Notes: generated by a model from the sequence alone, not told the origin. A stretch of 16,121 bases of DNA from JAJPKK01 sp035311445 (GCA_035311445.1 DATGCX010000441.1:1-16121), one strand, 5' to 3'; positions 9,030 through 15,850 are shown, numbered from the stretch's first letter. Program-made: numbers and translations.

Positions 9030-9061
9030 TTGGTTCCTGCGAGCACATTGGCAGGAACCAA
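9030..9061. promoter_or_regulatory. Perfect 11-bp inverted repeat between divergent ATPase and glycoside hydrolase genes
   Basis: TTGGTTCCTGC (9030-9040), a 10-base spacer, then GCAGGAACCAA (9051-9061). The arms match perfectly. The structure ends 16 bases before the glycoside hydrolase ATG and just upstream of its GGAGG ribosome binding site, and lies about 140 bp upstream of the ATPase start on the other strand. It could be a repressor or activator operator, or an RNA hairpin in the leader of the glycoside hydrolase transcript. I do not recognise the motif as that of a named regulator. Confidence 0.55.
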
Positions 9062-9077
9062 CACCACGGAGGCCTCC

Positions 9078-9404
9078 ATGAGCACCCATGTCACGCGACG
9101 TGACGTTGCGAAGGTCGCAGCTGCGGCAACCCTCGTTTCTTCAAGCGCGACAATTGGAGCGGCGCAGCCTGTCCAAAGTTCCGACGCGAGAGAGGCAAGG
9201 CCACTCAGACGTGAATTTCCGAGCGGATTTTATTGGGGCACGGGCACTTCGTCTTATCAGATCGAGGGCACGTGGAATGAAGATGGGAAGGGTCCGTCGA
9301 TCTGGGCCACGTACGCGCACACGCCGAGCAAGATCAAGAATGGCGACACAGGCGACATCGCCAACGACCAATATCATCGCTACAAGGAGGATGTGGCGCT
9401 GATC
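9078..9404 (+). pseudogene. Family 1 glycoside hydrolase (beta-glucosidase type), N-terminal fragment with Tat signal
   Basis: The ATG at 9078 follows a GGAGG ribosome binding site. Residues 1-30 look like a twin-arginine export signal: THVTRRDVAKVAAAATLV, ending in an A-x-A type site (GAA). The mature part carries the family N-terminal signature FYWGTGTSSYQIEG at residues 51-64, followed by WNEDGKGPSIW and NDQYHRYKEDVAL, the first beta/alpha unit of the TIM barrel. Recognisable similarity ends at residue 109 (9404). Beyond it the DNA is the reverse complement of a patatin gene. Family members are about 450 residues, so roughly three quarters are missing, including both catalytic Glu residues. 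The start, signal and ribosome site remain intact, so a short exported peptide with a foreign tail could still be made. Confidence 0.87.
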
Positions 9405-10132
9405 GTTGGCCGCGCGCGGCGTGCCTTTGCGTTCAATCGGATTGATAGGGACGATGATCGTGTCCTGCGGTGTGCATTCGCGCACCAGAGGCGTGATGGT
9501 CAGGTTGCCGGAATAGCCGCCGTCCCAATAGGCCTCGCCATCGATCTCTATGGCCTGAAACATGGTGGGCAGGCAGGCCGAGGCGATCAGCACGTCCGGG
9601 GTGAGGTCGCGGTTTCTGAACACGCGGGCACGACCGGTGGCAGCATTTGTGGCAGTAATGAAAAGCTTGATCAGCGACCGCGCCACCCGCTCGTAATCGA
9701 TTCCTTCGGTGAGGATTTTTCGCAGCGGGTTCCATCCGGTCAGATTGACGTCGTAGGCTGAGAAGAGACGCGACATCATGTTGATCGCGACGTAAGCCGG
9801 GGAATTGTCGAGCGTCCAGTTGCTCAAAAAAACATCGAGTGGCGCGCGCTTGATCGGGCTGAACGGACCCGCCTCTGAGACGGGTCGCCAGAAGGTCTCC
9901 AACACGGTGCGGGCACCGTTGTTCCCATCCAGGGAATGTCCAGTGCGGCGGCGTTCATGGCGCCGGCCGAGGTGCCGGAAATCCCGTCAATCTGTAGCCA
10001 TGGCTGTTCGAGGAGCCGGTCCAGAACGCCCCAGGTGTACGTGCCGTGCGCGCCGCCCCCTTGCAGCGCGAGGTCGACCAGAAGGGAATCGCGATCCCGG
10101 CTGACCGATGCAGCGGAAGGAGCTGTTTGCAT
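9405..10132 (-). pseudogene. Patatin-like phospholipase, frameshifted and C-terminally truncated
   Basis: Lipid acyl hydrolase of the patatin family. From ATG 10132 the first frame shows the oxyanion-hole motif LALQGGGAHGTYTWGVLDRL and the nucleophile motif GISGTSAGAMNAA (GxSxG). Around 9922-9930 the frame changes. The second frame continues with VLETFWRPVSEAGPFSPIK, NWTLDNSPAYVA, FITATNAATGRARVFRN and the catalytic Asp motif YWDGGYSGN. The patatin sequence stops at about GTPRAA near 9405, where the glycoside hydrolase fragment begins in the opposite orientation. Relatives normally continue for another 80-100 residues. All catalytic motifs are present, but the frameshift separates Ser from Asp. 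The gene starts 43 bp downstream of the alpha/beta hydrolase stop on the same strand, so the two probably formed an operon. Confidence 0.88.
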
Positions 10133-10175
10133 TGTGCCTCGCAGGTGGCGTTTACTTGTGCCTACGGCGTGATGT

Positions 10176-11780
10176 TCATGGCGGCGCCGGCGGCGGATCA
10201 GATTGATTCCGCATCAGGTTCAAGATGAACGCAACTACGTCGTTAAAGCTCCAATGCGCCTCTTCATCCCCCGTTTCGCTGTCGCGCCGAGGCACCGAAG
10301 CCGTCGCAGCATCCGTCGTGGCGGCGGTTTTGGCTTCGATTCCCTCCTCGATCCGCCCAAGCATGTATGGGAAGAACGGGTTGGACGAGACGCGAAGCAG
10401 CGCATCCAGGCTGGCAATCAACACATTCCGCTCGCCGCGCGGCGCCAGAGCGCCGAGGTTGATGCCGAAGTTTTCCGACGGATCGGGCGTCAATCCGTAC
10501 AGAGAATCGGTCAACGGAAACGGCAGGGCGACATGTGAAAGTGAATAGAAGCCTGCCGGATACGTCAACCCCAATGCGCGGCTATGCTCTGTCGTTGCAT
10601 CGGCCTCGGTCGTCAGCTCTACAGCTTCGTTGTTGCTGTCGTCCGCATTGGTGATGATCGTTGTCCGGTAAGATCGCGCGCCGGCCGGCAGCAGCCGCGC
10701 CAGCGCGGTGTCCGCGGATCGACGCAGAAGCGGGCCGAACTTGACGGTCCGGTTCACATCGAACAGCACCAGTTCGCTGCCGTTCGACGGCAGGTGAGCA
10801 TAAAGAGCCGAAAATATGGCGGAGGTGCTGACCGTGAAATCCATGACCGATTGGAAGGTGATGATCGGCGGCAACTGGGCCAATTGGCCGGTTCGGCCGT
10901 AGCGTGCGGTCTGCGCCTGCAGGACTTGGGTCAGGCGATATGATTGGCGCGCGCCGTTGACCGGAAACGAATTGTACTTGAACGGATTGAACTCGGGCAC
11001 CACGCCGAGCCATGCGGCCTTTGCAAACGCCGGCAATATGGCTGGCAGGCCGGCGAGCCCCGCGAACCGCGCAAAGCGCGTGATTCCGATCATCGGCGAA
11101 ATCAAGACGAGACGGTCGGGCCGTGCCAGCTGCGGATCGGCGATGGCGTCGAGCGCATATTTGAGTGCGAGCGCGCCGCCATTGGAAAACCCGACCAGAT
11201 GCAGCGGCGCCGACGGTGCACTACGCCAGCGCGCCTCCCGGACCGCCAGTCGCGTCGCCGCCGACCAGTCCTCCCATTCGACGTCAGTCAGGGCGGCCGG
11301 AACGGAGCCGTGCGCTGGCAGCCTGATCACGATGGCGACAAAGCCGTGGTCGCGATAGGCCCGTGCGATATGACGCTGGCTGTAGGGCGAATCCGTCAAG
11401 CCATGCAGCAGCACCACGGCACCAACGGGAGCCCTCGCAGGCTCCAGCACGTAAGATCGATTGAAATCCTGCGAAAAGTGCGCCGGGTAGATCGGGCTTC
11501 CGTCGAAATATCGGTTCAGCGGAACACGGTCCTCAGGATCGAGCTTTTGCGTCACCTCGGTCCGAACGGAATCGAAGACTCTTGCTTCCTCGGCCAGATA
11601 TCGGCTCCAATCGGCGGCATCAAGCTCCTTGGCCCGCAATTCATGCGGCACGTAGGTATGCCAACGCGCCAGCGGCGGGCCGCGTTGGATGTCGTACATG
11701 CGAATGCCGAAAAAGACGACGGCGGCGACCGCCACCAGGATCGATGTCCACTTTATTCCTTTGACGACCTTGGCTCGCAT
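10176..11780 (-). CDS. Membrane-anchored alpha/beta hydrolase (serine hydrolase, S33/lysophospholipase-like)
   Basis: 534-residue protein from the ATG at 11780. The basic N-terminus MRAKVVKGIKW and hydrophobic segment TSILVAVAAVVFFGIRMY form a signal anchor, placing the catalytic domain in the periplasm. The hydrolase fold is clear: VVLLHGLTDSPYSQRHIA (oxyanion HGLTDSP), RLPAHGSVP, and the nucleophile elbow LVGFSNGGALAL with Ser199. A likely catalytic Asp lies in TNADDSNNEAV and the His in SLSHVALPFPLTD. The tail is proline-rich (DPPPAPP). An in-frame ATG at 11861 would add 27 residues without membrane character, so I prefer 11780; the ribosome site is weak for both. It sits upstream of the patatin gene with a 43-bp gap, suggesting joint lipid or ester breakdown. 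The substrate cannot be told from the sequence. The frame is intact. Confidence 0.85.
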   Translation of the reverse strand: MRAKVVKGIKWTSILVAVAAVVFFGIRMYDIQRGPPLARWHTYVPHELRAKELDAADWSRYLAEEARVFDSVRTEVTQKLDPEDRVPLNRYFDGSPIYPAHFSQDFNRSYVLEPARAPVGAVVLLHGLTDSPYSQRHIARAYRDHGFVAIVIRLPAHGSVPAALTDVEWEDWSAATRLAVREARWRSAPSAPLHLVGFSNGGALALKYALDAIADPQLARPDRLVLISPMIGITRFARFAGLAGLPAILPAFAKAAWLGVVPEFNPFKYNSFPVNGARQSYRLTQVLQAQTARYGRTGQLAQLPPIITFQSVMDFTVSTSAIFSALYAHLPSNGSELVLFDVNRTVKFGPLLRRSADTALARLLPAGARSYRTTIITNADDSNNEAVELTTEADATTEHSRALGLTYPAGFYSLSHVALPFPLTDSLYGLTPDPSENFGINLGALAPRGERNVLIASLDALLRVSSNPFFPYMLGRIEEGIEAKTAATTDAATASVPRRDSETGDEEAHWSFNDVVAFILNLMRNQSDPPPAPP

Positions 11781-11861
11781 GTCCCGACTCGCTGCTTCGC
11801 TCACAAATAGACCGCTCCCCGTCACCGGTCTTGGGAATACCGGATTTCCGCCGTCAACCAT

Positions 11862-12208
11862 AGTGCGGACCGCCAGGGTCTATTTTTCAGCTTGCCCGGG
11901 TACGAGTATTTCGATCGGATCAGGGCATCTAAATGGATCGCAACGCTGTTGTCGGGACGAGACAGCCCATCGACCCGGCCCTCATGATGCCCAAGCTTGA
12001 CCCGGATTGAAAAAACCAGAACAACATCTCCCCGACCTGCAGGAATGCCGCCAAGTGGCCGGATTCATATAGGAATGCATCGCCGGCTTCATGGGAACCC
12101 GTAGGTTGGCCCAAAGACGCGTATTTGGGAGGGCTGAATGGTTAAATTGTCGAACAAACGCAAAAGCCAATTCTGCACCGGAAACGTGTCTCGCCTTGCT
12201 GTGCGGTT
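11862..12208. other. Intergenic region between hydrolase and ceramidase-like genes
   Basis: About 350 bp between divergent genes. Short open frames occur on both strands but have stops, no ribosome sites and no recognisable motif. The minus-strand frame at 11929-12114 has an odd composition and no family match that I recognise. This stretch must hold the promoters for both neighbours, though I cannot point to convincing -35/-10 boxes. Confidence 0.45.
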
Positions 12209-12403
12209 ATGTTCGTATGGACGACCACCGTCTATCCGGGGTTCGCACAGGCCCCTCCTTCACCTGGGACAACGCAGGAAGCATCGCCGGACACTCCGGT
12301 CTATTCGATGACCGACCTTGCGCGTCCATATTTGAACGCATCGCTCGTCACCTTGTTGCTGCCGTCGGTGATCGCTCCGCCGCAAGCCTTGTCCGATGGG
12401 TGA
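12209..12403 (+). CDS. Small ORF overlapping the start of the ceramidase-like gene
   Basis: 64-residue open frame beginning MFVWTTTVYPGFAQAPPSPG and ending ...PPQALSDG. The first 15 residues resemble the end of a secretory signal with an A-Q-A cleavage site, followed by a Pro/Thr-rich segment and a hydrophobic patch (ASLVTLLLPSVIAPP). A basic n-region is absent in this frame. A different frame just upstream (from ATG 12139) supplies MVKLSNKRKSQF, so the gene may be frameshifted. Its stop overlaps the ATG of the next gene in ATGGGTGA (12396-12403), a layout typical of translational coupling. No ribosome site is seen before 12209. The family is not recognised. Confidence 0.35.
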   Translation: MFVWTTTVYPGFAQAPPSPGTTQEASPDTPVYSMTDLARPYLNASLVTLLLPSVIAPPQALSDG

Positions 12404-13166
12404 GGCTGCCGGCGTGCAAGAACATATTGCTGCGATGATGCTCAATAATGCGAAGCGAAATCGCCCCCTGCTTGCGCTCCTCGGCCTGATGGTCGCGTCA
12501 CTTGCGGCGCTACTGGTGGTACCGTCGATCCCGCAAGATCAGAGCTATCACCAGTTCGCCGATGAGCGCACTTTGCTCGGCGTTCCAAACTTCTGGAACG
12601 TCATTTCAAATCTTCCCTTCATTGCGGTCGGCGCCGTGGGACTGTCACAATTTCATCGCCATTCAGCAACCATCGTGCTCTTTCTGGGAGTATTTTTGAC
12701 CGGATTCGGCTCGTCCTACTATCATTGGAATCCGAATGACAGCACGCTATTTTGGGATCGGCTGCCGATGACGCTCTGCTTCATGGCGATCTTTGCCGTT
12801 GTGGTTGAGGAGCGAGTGAGCGCAAAGGCGGGGCCTATTCTGCTGTGGCCGCTCCTCGCAATTGGCGTATTCAGTCTGGTGCTGTGGCGCTGGACGGGTG
12901 ATCTTCGGCTCTACGTCTGGGTGCAATTCTTTCCAGTCCTCGTGCTGCCGCTGCTGCTCCTTCTGTTTCCGCCAAAATATACCGGAACATTTTACTGGCT
13001 TATCGCTGCGGCGCTTTACGCGCTTGCGAAGCTGTTCGAGTTTTATGATCATGCGGTTTATTCGATCGGATCGATCCTGAGCGGACATACTTTCAAGCAC
13101 CTCGCCGCAGCCGCAGCCTGCTTCGCGATTCTGAGATATTTCCAGACACGCCGACCGATCGCTTGA
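12396..13166 (+). CDS. Ceramidase-like membrane hydrolase (alkaline ceramidase/CREST superfamily)
   Basis: 256-residue polytopic membrane protein with about seven hydrophobic segments. It carries the metal-site pattern of alkaline ceramidase and related CREST hydrolases: NFWNVISNLPF at 65-75, SSYYHWNPNDSTLFWDRLPM with H110 and D121, and the C-terminal GHTFKH with H231 and H235. In the family these His and Asp residues bind zinc for amide-bond cleavage in sphingolipids. Bacterial substrates are mostly unknown, so the activity is inferred. The ATG at 12396 overlaps the upstream small ORF stop. In-frame ATGs at 12435 and 12438 are alternatives, placing the first hydrophobic helix (LLALLGLMVASLAALLVV) closer to the N-terminus. 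No strong ribosome site is seen for any start. The frame is intact, and with patatin and alpha/beta hydrolase genes nearby it fits a lipid-turnover theme. Confidence 0.83.
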   Translation: MGEAAGVQEHIAAMMLNNAKRNRPLLALLGLMVASLAALLVVPSIPQDQSYHQFADERTLLGVPNFWNVISNLPFIAVGAVGLSQFHRHSATIVLFLGVFLTGFGSSYYHWNPNDSTLFWDRLPMTLCFMAIFAVVVEERVSAKAGPILLWPLLAIGVFSLVLWRWTGDLRLYVWVQFFPVLVLPLLLLLFPPKYTGTFYWLIAAALYALAKLFEFYDHAVYSIGSILSGHTFKHLAAAAACFAILRYFQTRRPIA

Positions 13167-13209
13167 CCGCACGTATATTCTTTTGGTTTGACCACATCTG
13201 CTTTGCAGC

Positions 13210-13310
13210 TACAAAACTCGGCATCGATATCGCCCCGTCGACAATCTCGATGTGTACGATGACGAGGCGATACCGGCCACTGCCGATCTGTGGAAGACGT
13301 TCCTTGGCGA
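13210..13310 (+). pseudogene. Possible IS481-type integrase remnant
   Basis: One frame reads KLGIDIAPSTISMCTMTRRY, reminiscent of the helix-turn-helix segment before the catalytic core in rhizobial integrase-core transposases (KLGI-x-V-x-x-ST-V-x-KYM-x-RRR). About 15 codons later another frame reads LWKTFLGDS, similar to the conserved W-K/R-T-F-L that follows in that family. A small indel would join them. The rest of the transposase is absent or unrecognisable. The match is short and from memory, so this is a weak call. Confidence 0.3.
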
Positions 13311-13865
13311 CAGCCTCATCCATTCCCTTTGGCCGGGAGGTGTGCTTCGATATCTACAAATGGCGACACCACAATTTGTTGTAGGGCGTGGACCCGTGCT
13401 GGCCGGTGGAAAATCGCATTGCTTGCACTCTGCATCTCGAAAGGCAATCGCATGTGGATTCGGTTTTGAACCCGATCCGCGCCAAAGCTGTAGCTAAATT
13501 AGTCGCGCTGGCCCATGACCCAAATGTATGGTCCGGCCGTGCGTCGCAAGAGGTTTTCATCAATCTGTCGGCTTTGCGGTCTTGCATCAATGTATCCGGC
13601 CTCTGATTGGAGCATGTTTTGTGCTCCGGGCCATCATGGATGTCAGCGCGCCTGCGGTCTCATTAGCGGACAGGCCTCGAACGGGCCATTTGGGTCACCA
13701 GGGTTCGCAGGCGCCGGGAAGACCGGTCCTCCATTTCGTTTCATCCTCTCGCAGACCTCGGCTGGAAAATGGGACTATGTCATCGCGCTCTCCTGATCGG
13801 TGCAGTTCCTTTGTTCGTGCCATGAGGCCGTTCCTTCGCCCCGGCGTGGACGTTGTGCGGGGCAT
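13311..13865. other. Degenerate stretch between transposase remnants
   Basis: About 550 bp with several overlapping open frames on both strands but none with a recognisable domain or ribosome site. The part nearest 13865 probably belongs to the non-coding end of the neighbouring IS110-type remnant. A long open frame on the plus strand through 13528-14214 is the shadow of that remnant. Confidence 0.4.
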
Positions 13866-13872
13866 CGCGCGC

Positions 13873-13950
13873 AGGGACCGTCAAGGCTGGCCGTCGCGGT
13901 TGCCTCGGTTCCTAGCTTCAGCGTTTGCAGGCCACGCCTTGACGGTCCCT
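13873..13950. repeat. Long inverted repeat just outside the IS110-type transposase remnant
   Basis: AGGGACCGTCAAGGC at 13873-13887 pairs perfectly with GCCTTGACGGTCCCT at 13936-13950. The pairing continues inward for five more pairs (TGGCC with GGCCA) past a single bulged C at 13935. This gives about 20-bp arms around a 37-base loop. The right arm lies 15 bp from the transposase stop at 13966, downstream of the gene. In the IS1111 branch of the IS110 family, subterminal inverted repeats and the guide (bridge) RNA region lie near this end. A link is possible but unproven. Confidence 0.75.
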
Positions 13951-13965
13951 AGCACGGTGCCACGC

Positions 13966-14490
13966 TTACGCAGGTTGGGACGAAGGCGCAGTTGTCCTCG
14001 TGACCTCGAAGTTGCGCTCCTTGTTGAGAACCGCCCAGGCGATACGGGCGAGCTTTTTGGCACGCGCGATGGCGAGCACATTGTGGTGCAACCGCTTCTT
14101 GGCGGCTTCGATCCACGGCTTGAGCCCGTTGCGCTCCCAGCTCTATGGCCGGATCAATACCACCCAAGCCGCCCGCACGAACAAGACCCGCAGGTACCGA
14201 TTGCCGCGCTTTGATATTTTCCCGAGGATGGTTCGGTCTCCGATCGAGATCTGCCGGGCACCAGTCCAAGCCAGGCGGCGAAGTCGCGGCCCTTGGAGAA
14301 CACATCGCCGTTGCCGATCGCCGCCACCGCCGCGCTTGAGATGATCGCCCCGATGCCGGGCACCGTCAGCAGACGCTCCCACGCCGGGTCTTGCTCCACC
14401 AATGTTGTGATGTTGGTGGGTAAGCTGTCGATGCGCTCATCAAGCCGGCGAGCGGGACGGATGAGGCCGATTAAGTGATGACGGATCGGG
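13966..14490 (-). pseudogene. IS110-family transposase, C-terminal remnant
   Basis: Read on the minus strand, one frame gives ARRLDERIDSLPTNITTLVE, then LLTVPGIGAIISSAAVAAIG and GRDFAAWLGLVP. These are the helix-hairpin-helix-like and Tnp_20 (transposase IS116/IS110/IS902) regions. Near 14256 one base appears lost (expected P-R-Q-I-S). The next frame continues QISIGDRTILGKISKRGNRY, then VLFVRAAWVVLIRP, an in-frame TAG at 14143-14145, then SWERNGLKPWIEAAKKRLHH and LARIAWAVLNKERNFEV, ending at TAA 13966-13968. The N-terminal RuvC-like DEDD domain is missing, since similarity fades above about 14490. A frameshift, an internal stop and the missing half make this a dead element. Confidence 0.88.
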
Positions 14491-14527
14491 ACGCTACAAC
14501 CCGGACCCGAGCGAGGGCCTCTGGGGC

Positions 14528-14805
14528 GGAGGGCCACCCACCCTCCAGGCGGTGTATGATCGAATCCTCAGGCCCGACTCAGTGCGGGACCATTGTAGTG
14601 ATCACGAGATGCGCGAAGGGCGAAGACAAACCAGTCGCAAGTCAGCGCATGCCGGGAGCAGGCCTGAGCTGAAGGACGATCTGGGAAGATCTCGGCCTGA
14701 AAGGCCAGCCTTCCAGCCGTACCGGGGAAAACCCGTCGTACGGAATGATAGGGGGGATCGAGGAGACGTCGGCATCATTCGAAGCCCGGTCCGCGCCTCG
14801 ATCCC
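14528..14805 (+). other. Gene-free region with four strong hairpins, possible structured RNA
   Basis: Between the IS110 remnant and glsB there is no convincing gene, but stems recur. GGAGGG (14528-14533) pairs with CCCTCC (14541-14546). CTGG(G)AAG (14681-14688) pairs with CTTCCAG (14710-14716), enclosing GGCCT/AGGCC. CCGTAC (14717-14722) pairs with GTACGG (14738-14743), with an upper CGGG/CCCG stem, a GAAAA loop and a 2-base bulge TC on the 3' side. GGGATCGAGG (14754-14763) pairs with CCTCGATCCC (14796-14805). The third hairpin is preceded by AGC and resembles domain V of a group II intron, but the base of the stem (AG against AA) does not pair as it should. No maturase gene is present. Strand and identity are open. 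Confidence 0.4.
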
Positions 14806-14990
14806 ACCCGACTGCGGGGGCAGGGAGTAATCCTCGTCGCTACCGCGACCATGGAAGCGATTTTCCGATCCGCACCAAGTTGCAAAATCAATTCGACACC
14901 CGGTGACTGACACCTTCCTGAACGATATCATTTATCTTTGGCGGAAACGCCACCGCGGCTGAACTTCGCTGCAATGATACGGAGGGGACC

Positions 14991-15239
14991 GTGCTCTTTG
15001 ATTTCATCGTTTGGCTTATCGTCGGCGGAGTCGCCGGGTGGCTCGCCGGTCAGATCGTGAAGGGCTATGGTTTTGGGCTCGTCTGGAACATTGTCATCGG
15101 CATCGTCGGTGGTCTGATCGCCGGCTGGCTGCTGCCCATGATCGGCATTTTCAACATCGGCGGCATCATCGGCGATGTCCTCTATTCCGTAATTGGTGCG
15201 GTAATCCTCCTGCTGATTGTCGGATTGATCAGACACTAA
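14991..15239 (+). CDS. GlsB/YeaQ/YmgE-family small membrane stress protein
   Basis: 82-residue, almost entirely hydrophobic protein with three membrane helices: FIVWLIVGGVAGWLAGQIV, then VWNIVIGIVGGLIAGWLLPM, then a C-terminal helix ending ILLLIVGLIRH. The glycine-rich G-G-V-A-G-W-L-A-G and G-I-V-G-G-L-I-A-G-W patterns define the transglycosylase-associated (GlsB/YeaQ) family, whose members are often induced in general stress and stationary phase; the molecular role is not known. The start is GTG at 14991, decided by the excellent ribosome site GGAGGGG at 14981-14987. No convincing alphaproteobacterial EcfG-type promoter could be placed upstream. It stands alone, with an imperfect stem (CGCCC/GGGCG at 15241-15258) just after the stop. 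Confidence 0.92.
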   Translation: MLFDFIVWLIVGGVAGWLAGQIVKGYGFGLVWNIVIGIVGGLIAGWLLPMIGIFNIGGIIGDVLYSVIGAVILLLIVGLIRH

Positions 15240-15317
15240 GCGCCCGCGGTTCGGGGCGAAGAATGGAATAAGTGCCGCACGTGACGCGCGGTATCCCCTT
15301 CACGTTGGGAAACCGCC

Positions 15318-15578
15318 TTAAAAGCTAATAACATGGGAGTTCCCCCGGCTCTGCCGGGGTGGCAGTAGAAGTTTGACCTTTCCCGCAATCGCGCCCCCAG
15401 GCTCCCACCGACGAAACTTCGACGCGAGCCGCCAAGCACACGAACGAAATTCTGTCGATGGACCGGCGTAAGAGCGCCTGAGCCAACAAATGATAGACGA
15501 AGAATGCTGAACTTGCGCTGCGACACGCGTCTCCTCGTCGAACAGGCTTGGTTGGTGATGTTCGGATTTGCGCGCCAT
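15318..15578 (-). CDS. Small ORF starting inside the recombinase-associated ORF
   Basis: 86-residue frame from ATG 15578: MARKSEHHQPSLFDEETRVA and so on. The first about 25 residues look protein-like and begin in another frame inside the upstream ORF, as is common for consecutive genes in mobile elements. The later part (from about residue 30) is rich in Arg, Ser and Trp and ends LLLPPRQSRGNSHVISF across a GC-rich hairpin, so it is probably not native coding sequence. It is likely a truncated start of a following gene. Family not recognised. Confidence 0.3.
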   Translation of the reverse strand: MARKSEHHQPSLFDEETRVAAQVQHSSSIICWLRRSYAGPSTEFRSCAWRLASKFRRWEPGGAIAGKVKLLLPPRQSRGNSHVISF

Positions 15579-15810
15579 TATGGGCTGTCTCCGTTTTTGA
15601 TTCGGACAGGAGAAAGCCTAGGAGCGCGTCGACCTCGGCACGCATCGAGCGCAGGATTTGGAATGGAAAATGCGGCTCCTCGCCGATCTCGAAACGAGAT
15701 GCTGCCGGTTCAGTCACCCATGCCGGCAAGCTGGCGAATGAGCCGTCGGGTTGAAGCACGACGACAAACTCGACGCCTCCGCATTCGAGCCGCCGTCCGA
15801 TCTGCACCAC
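15325..15810 (-). CDS. Recombinase-associated small protein (DUF5372-like), probably altered at both ends
   Basis: The frame reads RITYRFHPRFGEVV upstream of the first possible start (GTG 15810 or the adjacent GTG), then QIGRRLECGGVEFVVVLQPD, LPAWVTEP and FPFQILRSMRAEVDALLGFL. The pattern of H-P-x-x-G, a short beta-rich core and L-P-x-x-W-T/V-x resembles the small DUF5372-type proteins encoded next to transposon recombinases in rhizobia; this is from memory. The conserved beginning has no ATG, GTG or TTG after the preceding in-frame TGA, so the natural start was probably lost when this DNA was joined to the integrase remnant upstream. After about residue 85 the sequence becomes low in recognisable features up to the stop at 15325. 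Confidence 0.42.
   Translation of the reverse strand: MVQIGRRLECGGVEFVVVLQPDGSFASLPAWVTEPAASRFEIGEEPHFPFQILRSMRAEVDALLGFLLSESKTETAHNGAQIRTSPTKPVRRGDACRSASSAFFVYHLLAQALLRRSIDRISFVCLAARVEVSSVGAWGRDCGKGQTSTATPAEPGELPCY
15343..15359. repeat. Perfect 7-bp hairpin
   Basis: CCCCGGC, loop TCT, GCCGGGG. It lies in the 3' part of the two small minus-strand ORFs. No T-run on either side is long enough for a standard intrinsic terminator. It may mark the end of an old mobile element. Confidence 0.5.
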
Positions 15811-15850
15811 TTCGCCAAAGCGCGGATGGAACCGGTAGGTGATACGGGCT

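Noticed and set aside
9030..9075. GGAAC in the inverted repeat as an EcfG-type -35 box
   Set aside because: No CGTT-like -10 element at the required 16-18 base spacing on either strand.
10944..11810. Plus-strand open frame of 288 codons opposite the alpha/beta hydrolase
   Set aside because: Antisense to a gene with full catalytic motifs; composition very rich in Arg and Gln, no family character.
13528..14214. Plus-strand open frame of 228 codons
   Set aside because: Antisense to the IS110 transposase remnant over its second half and without a recognisable domain.
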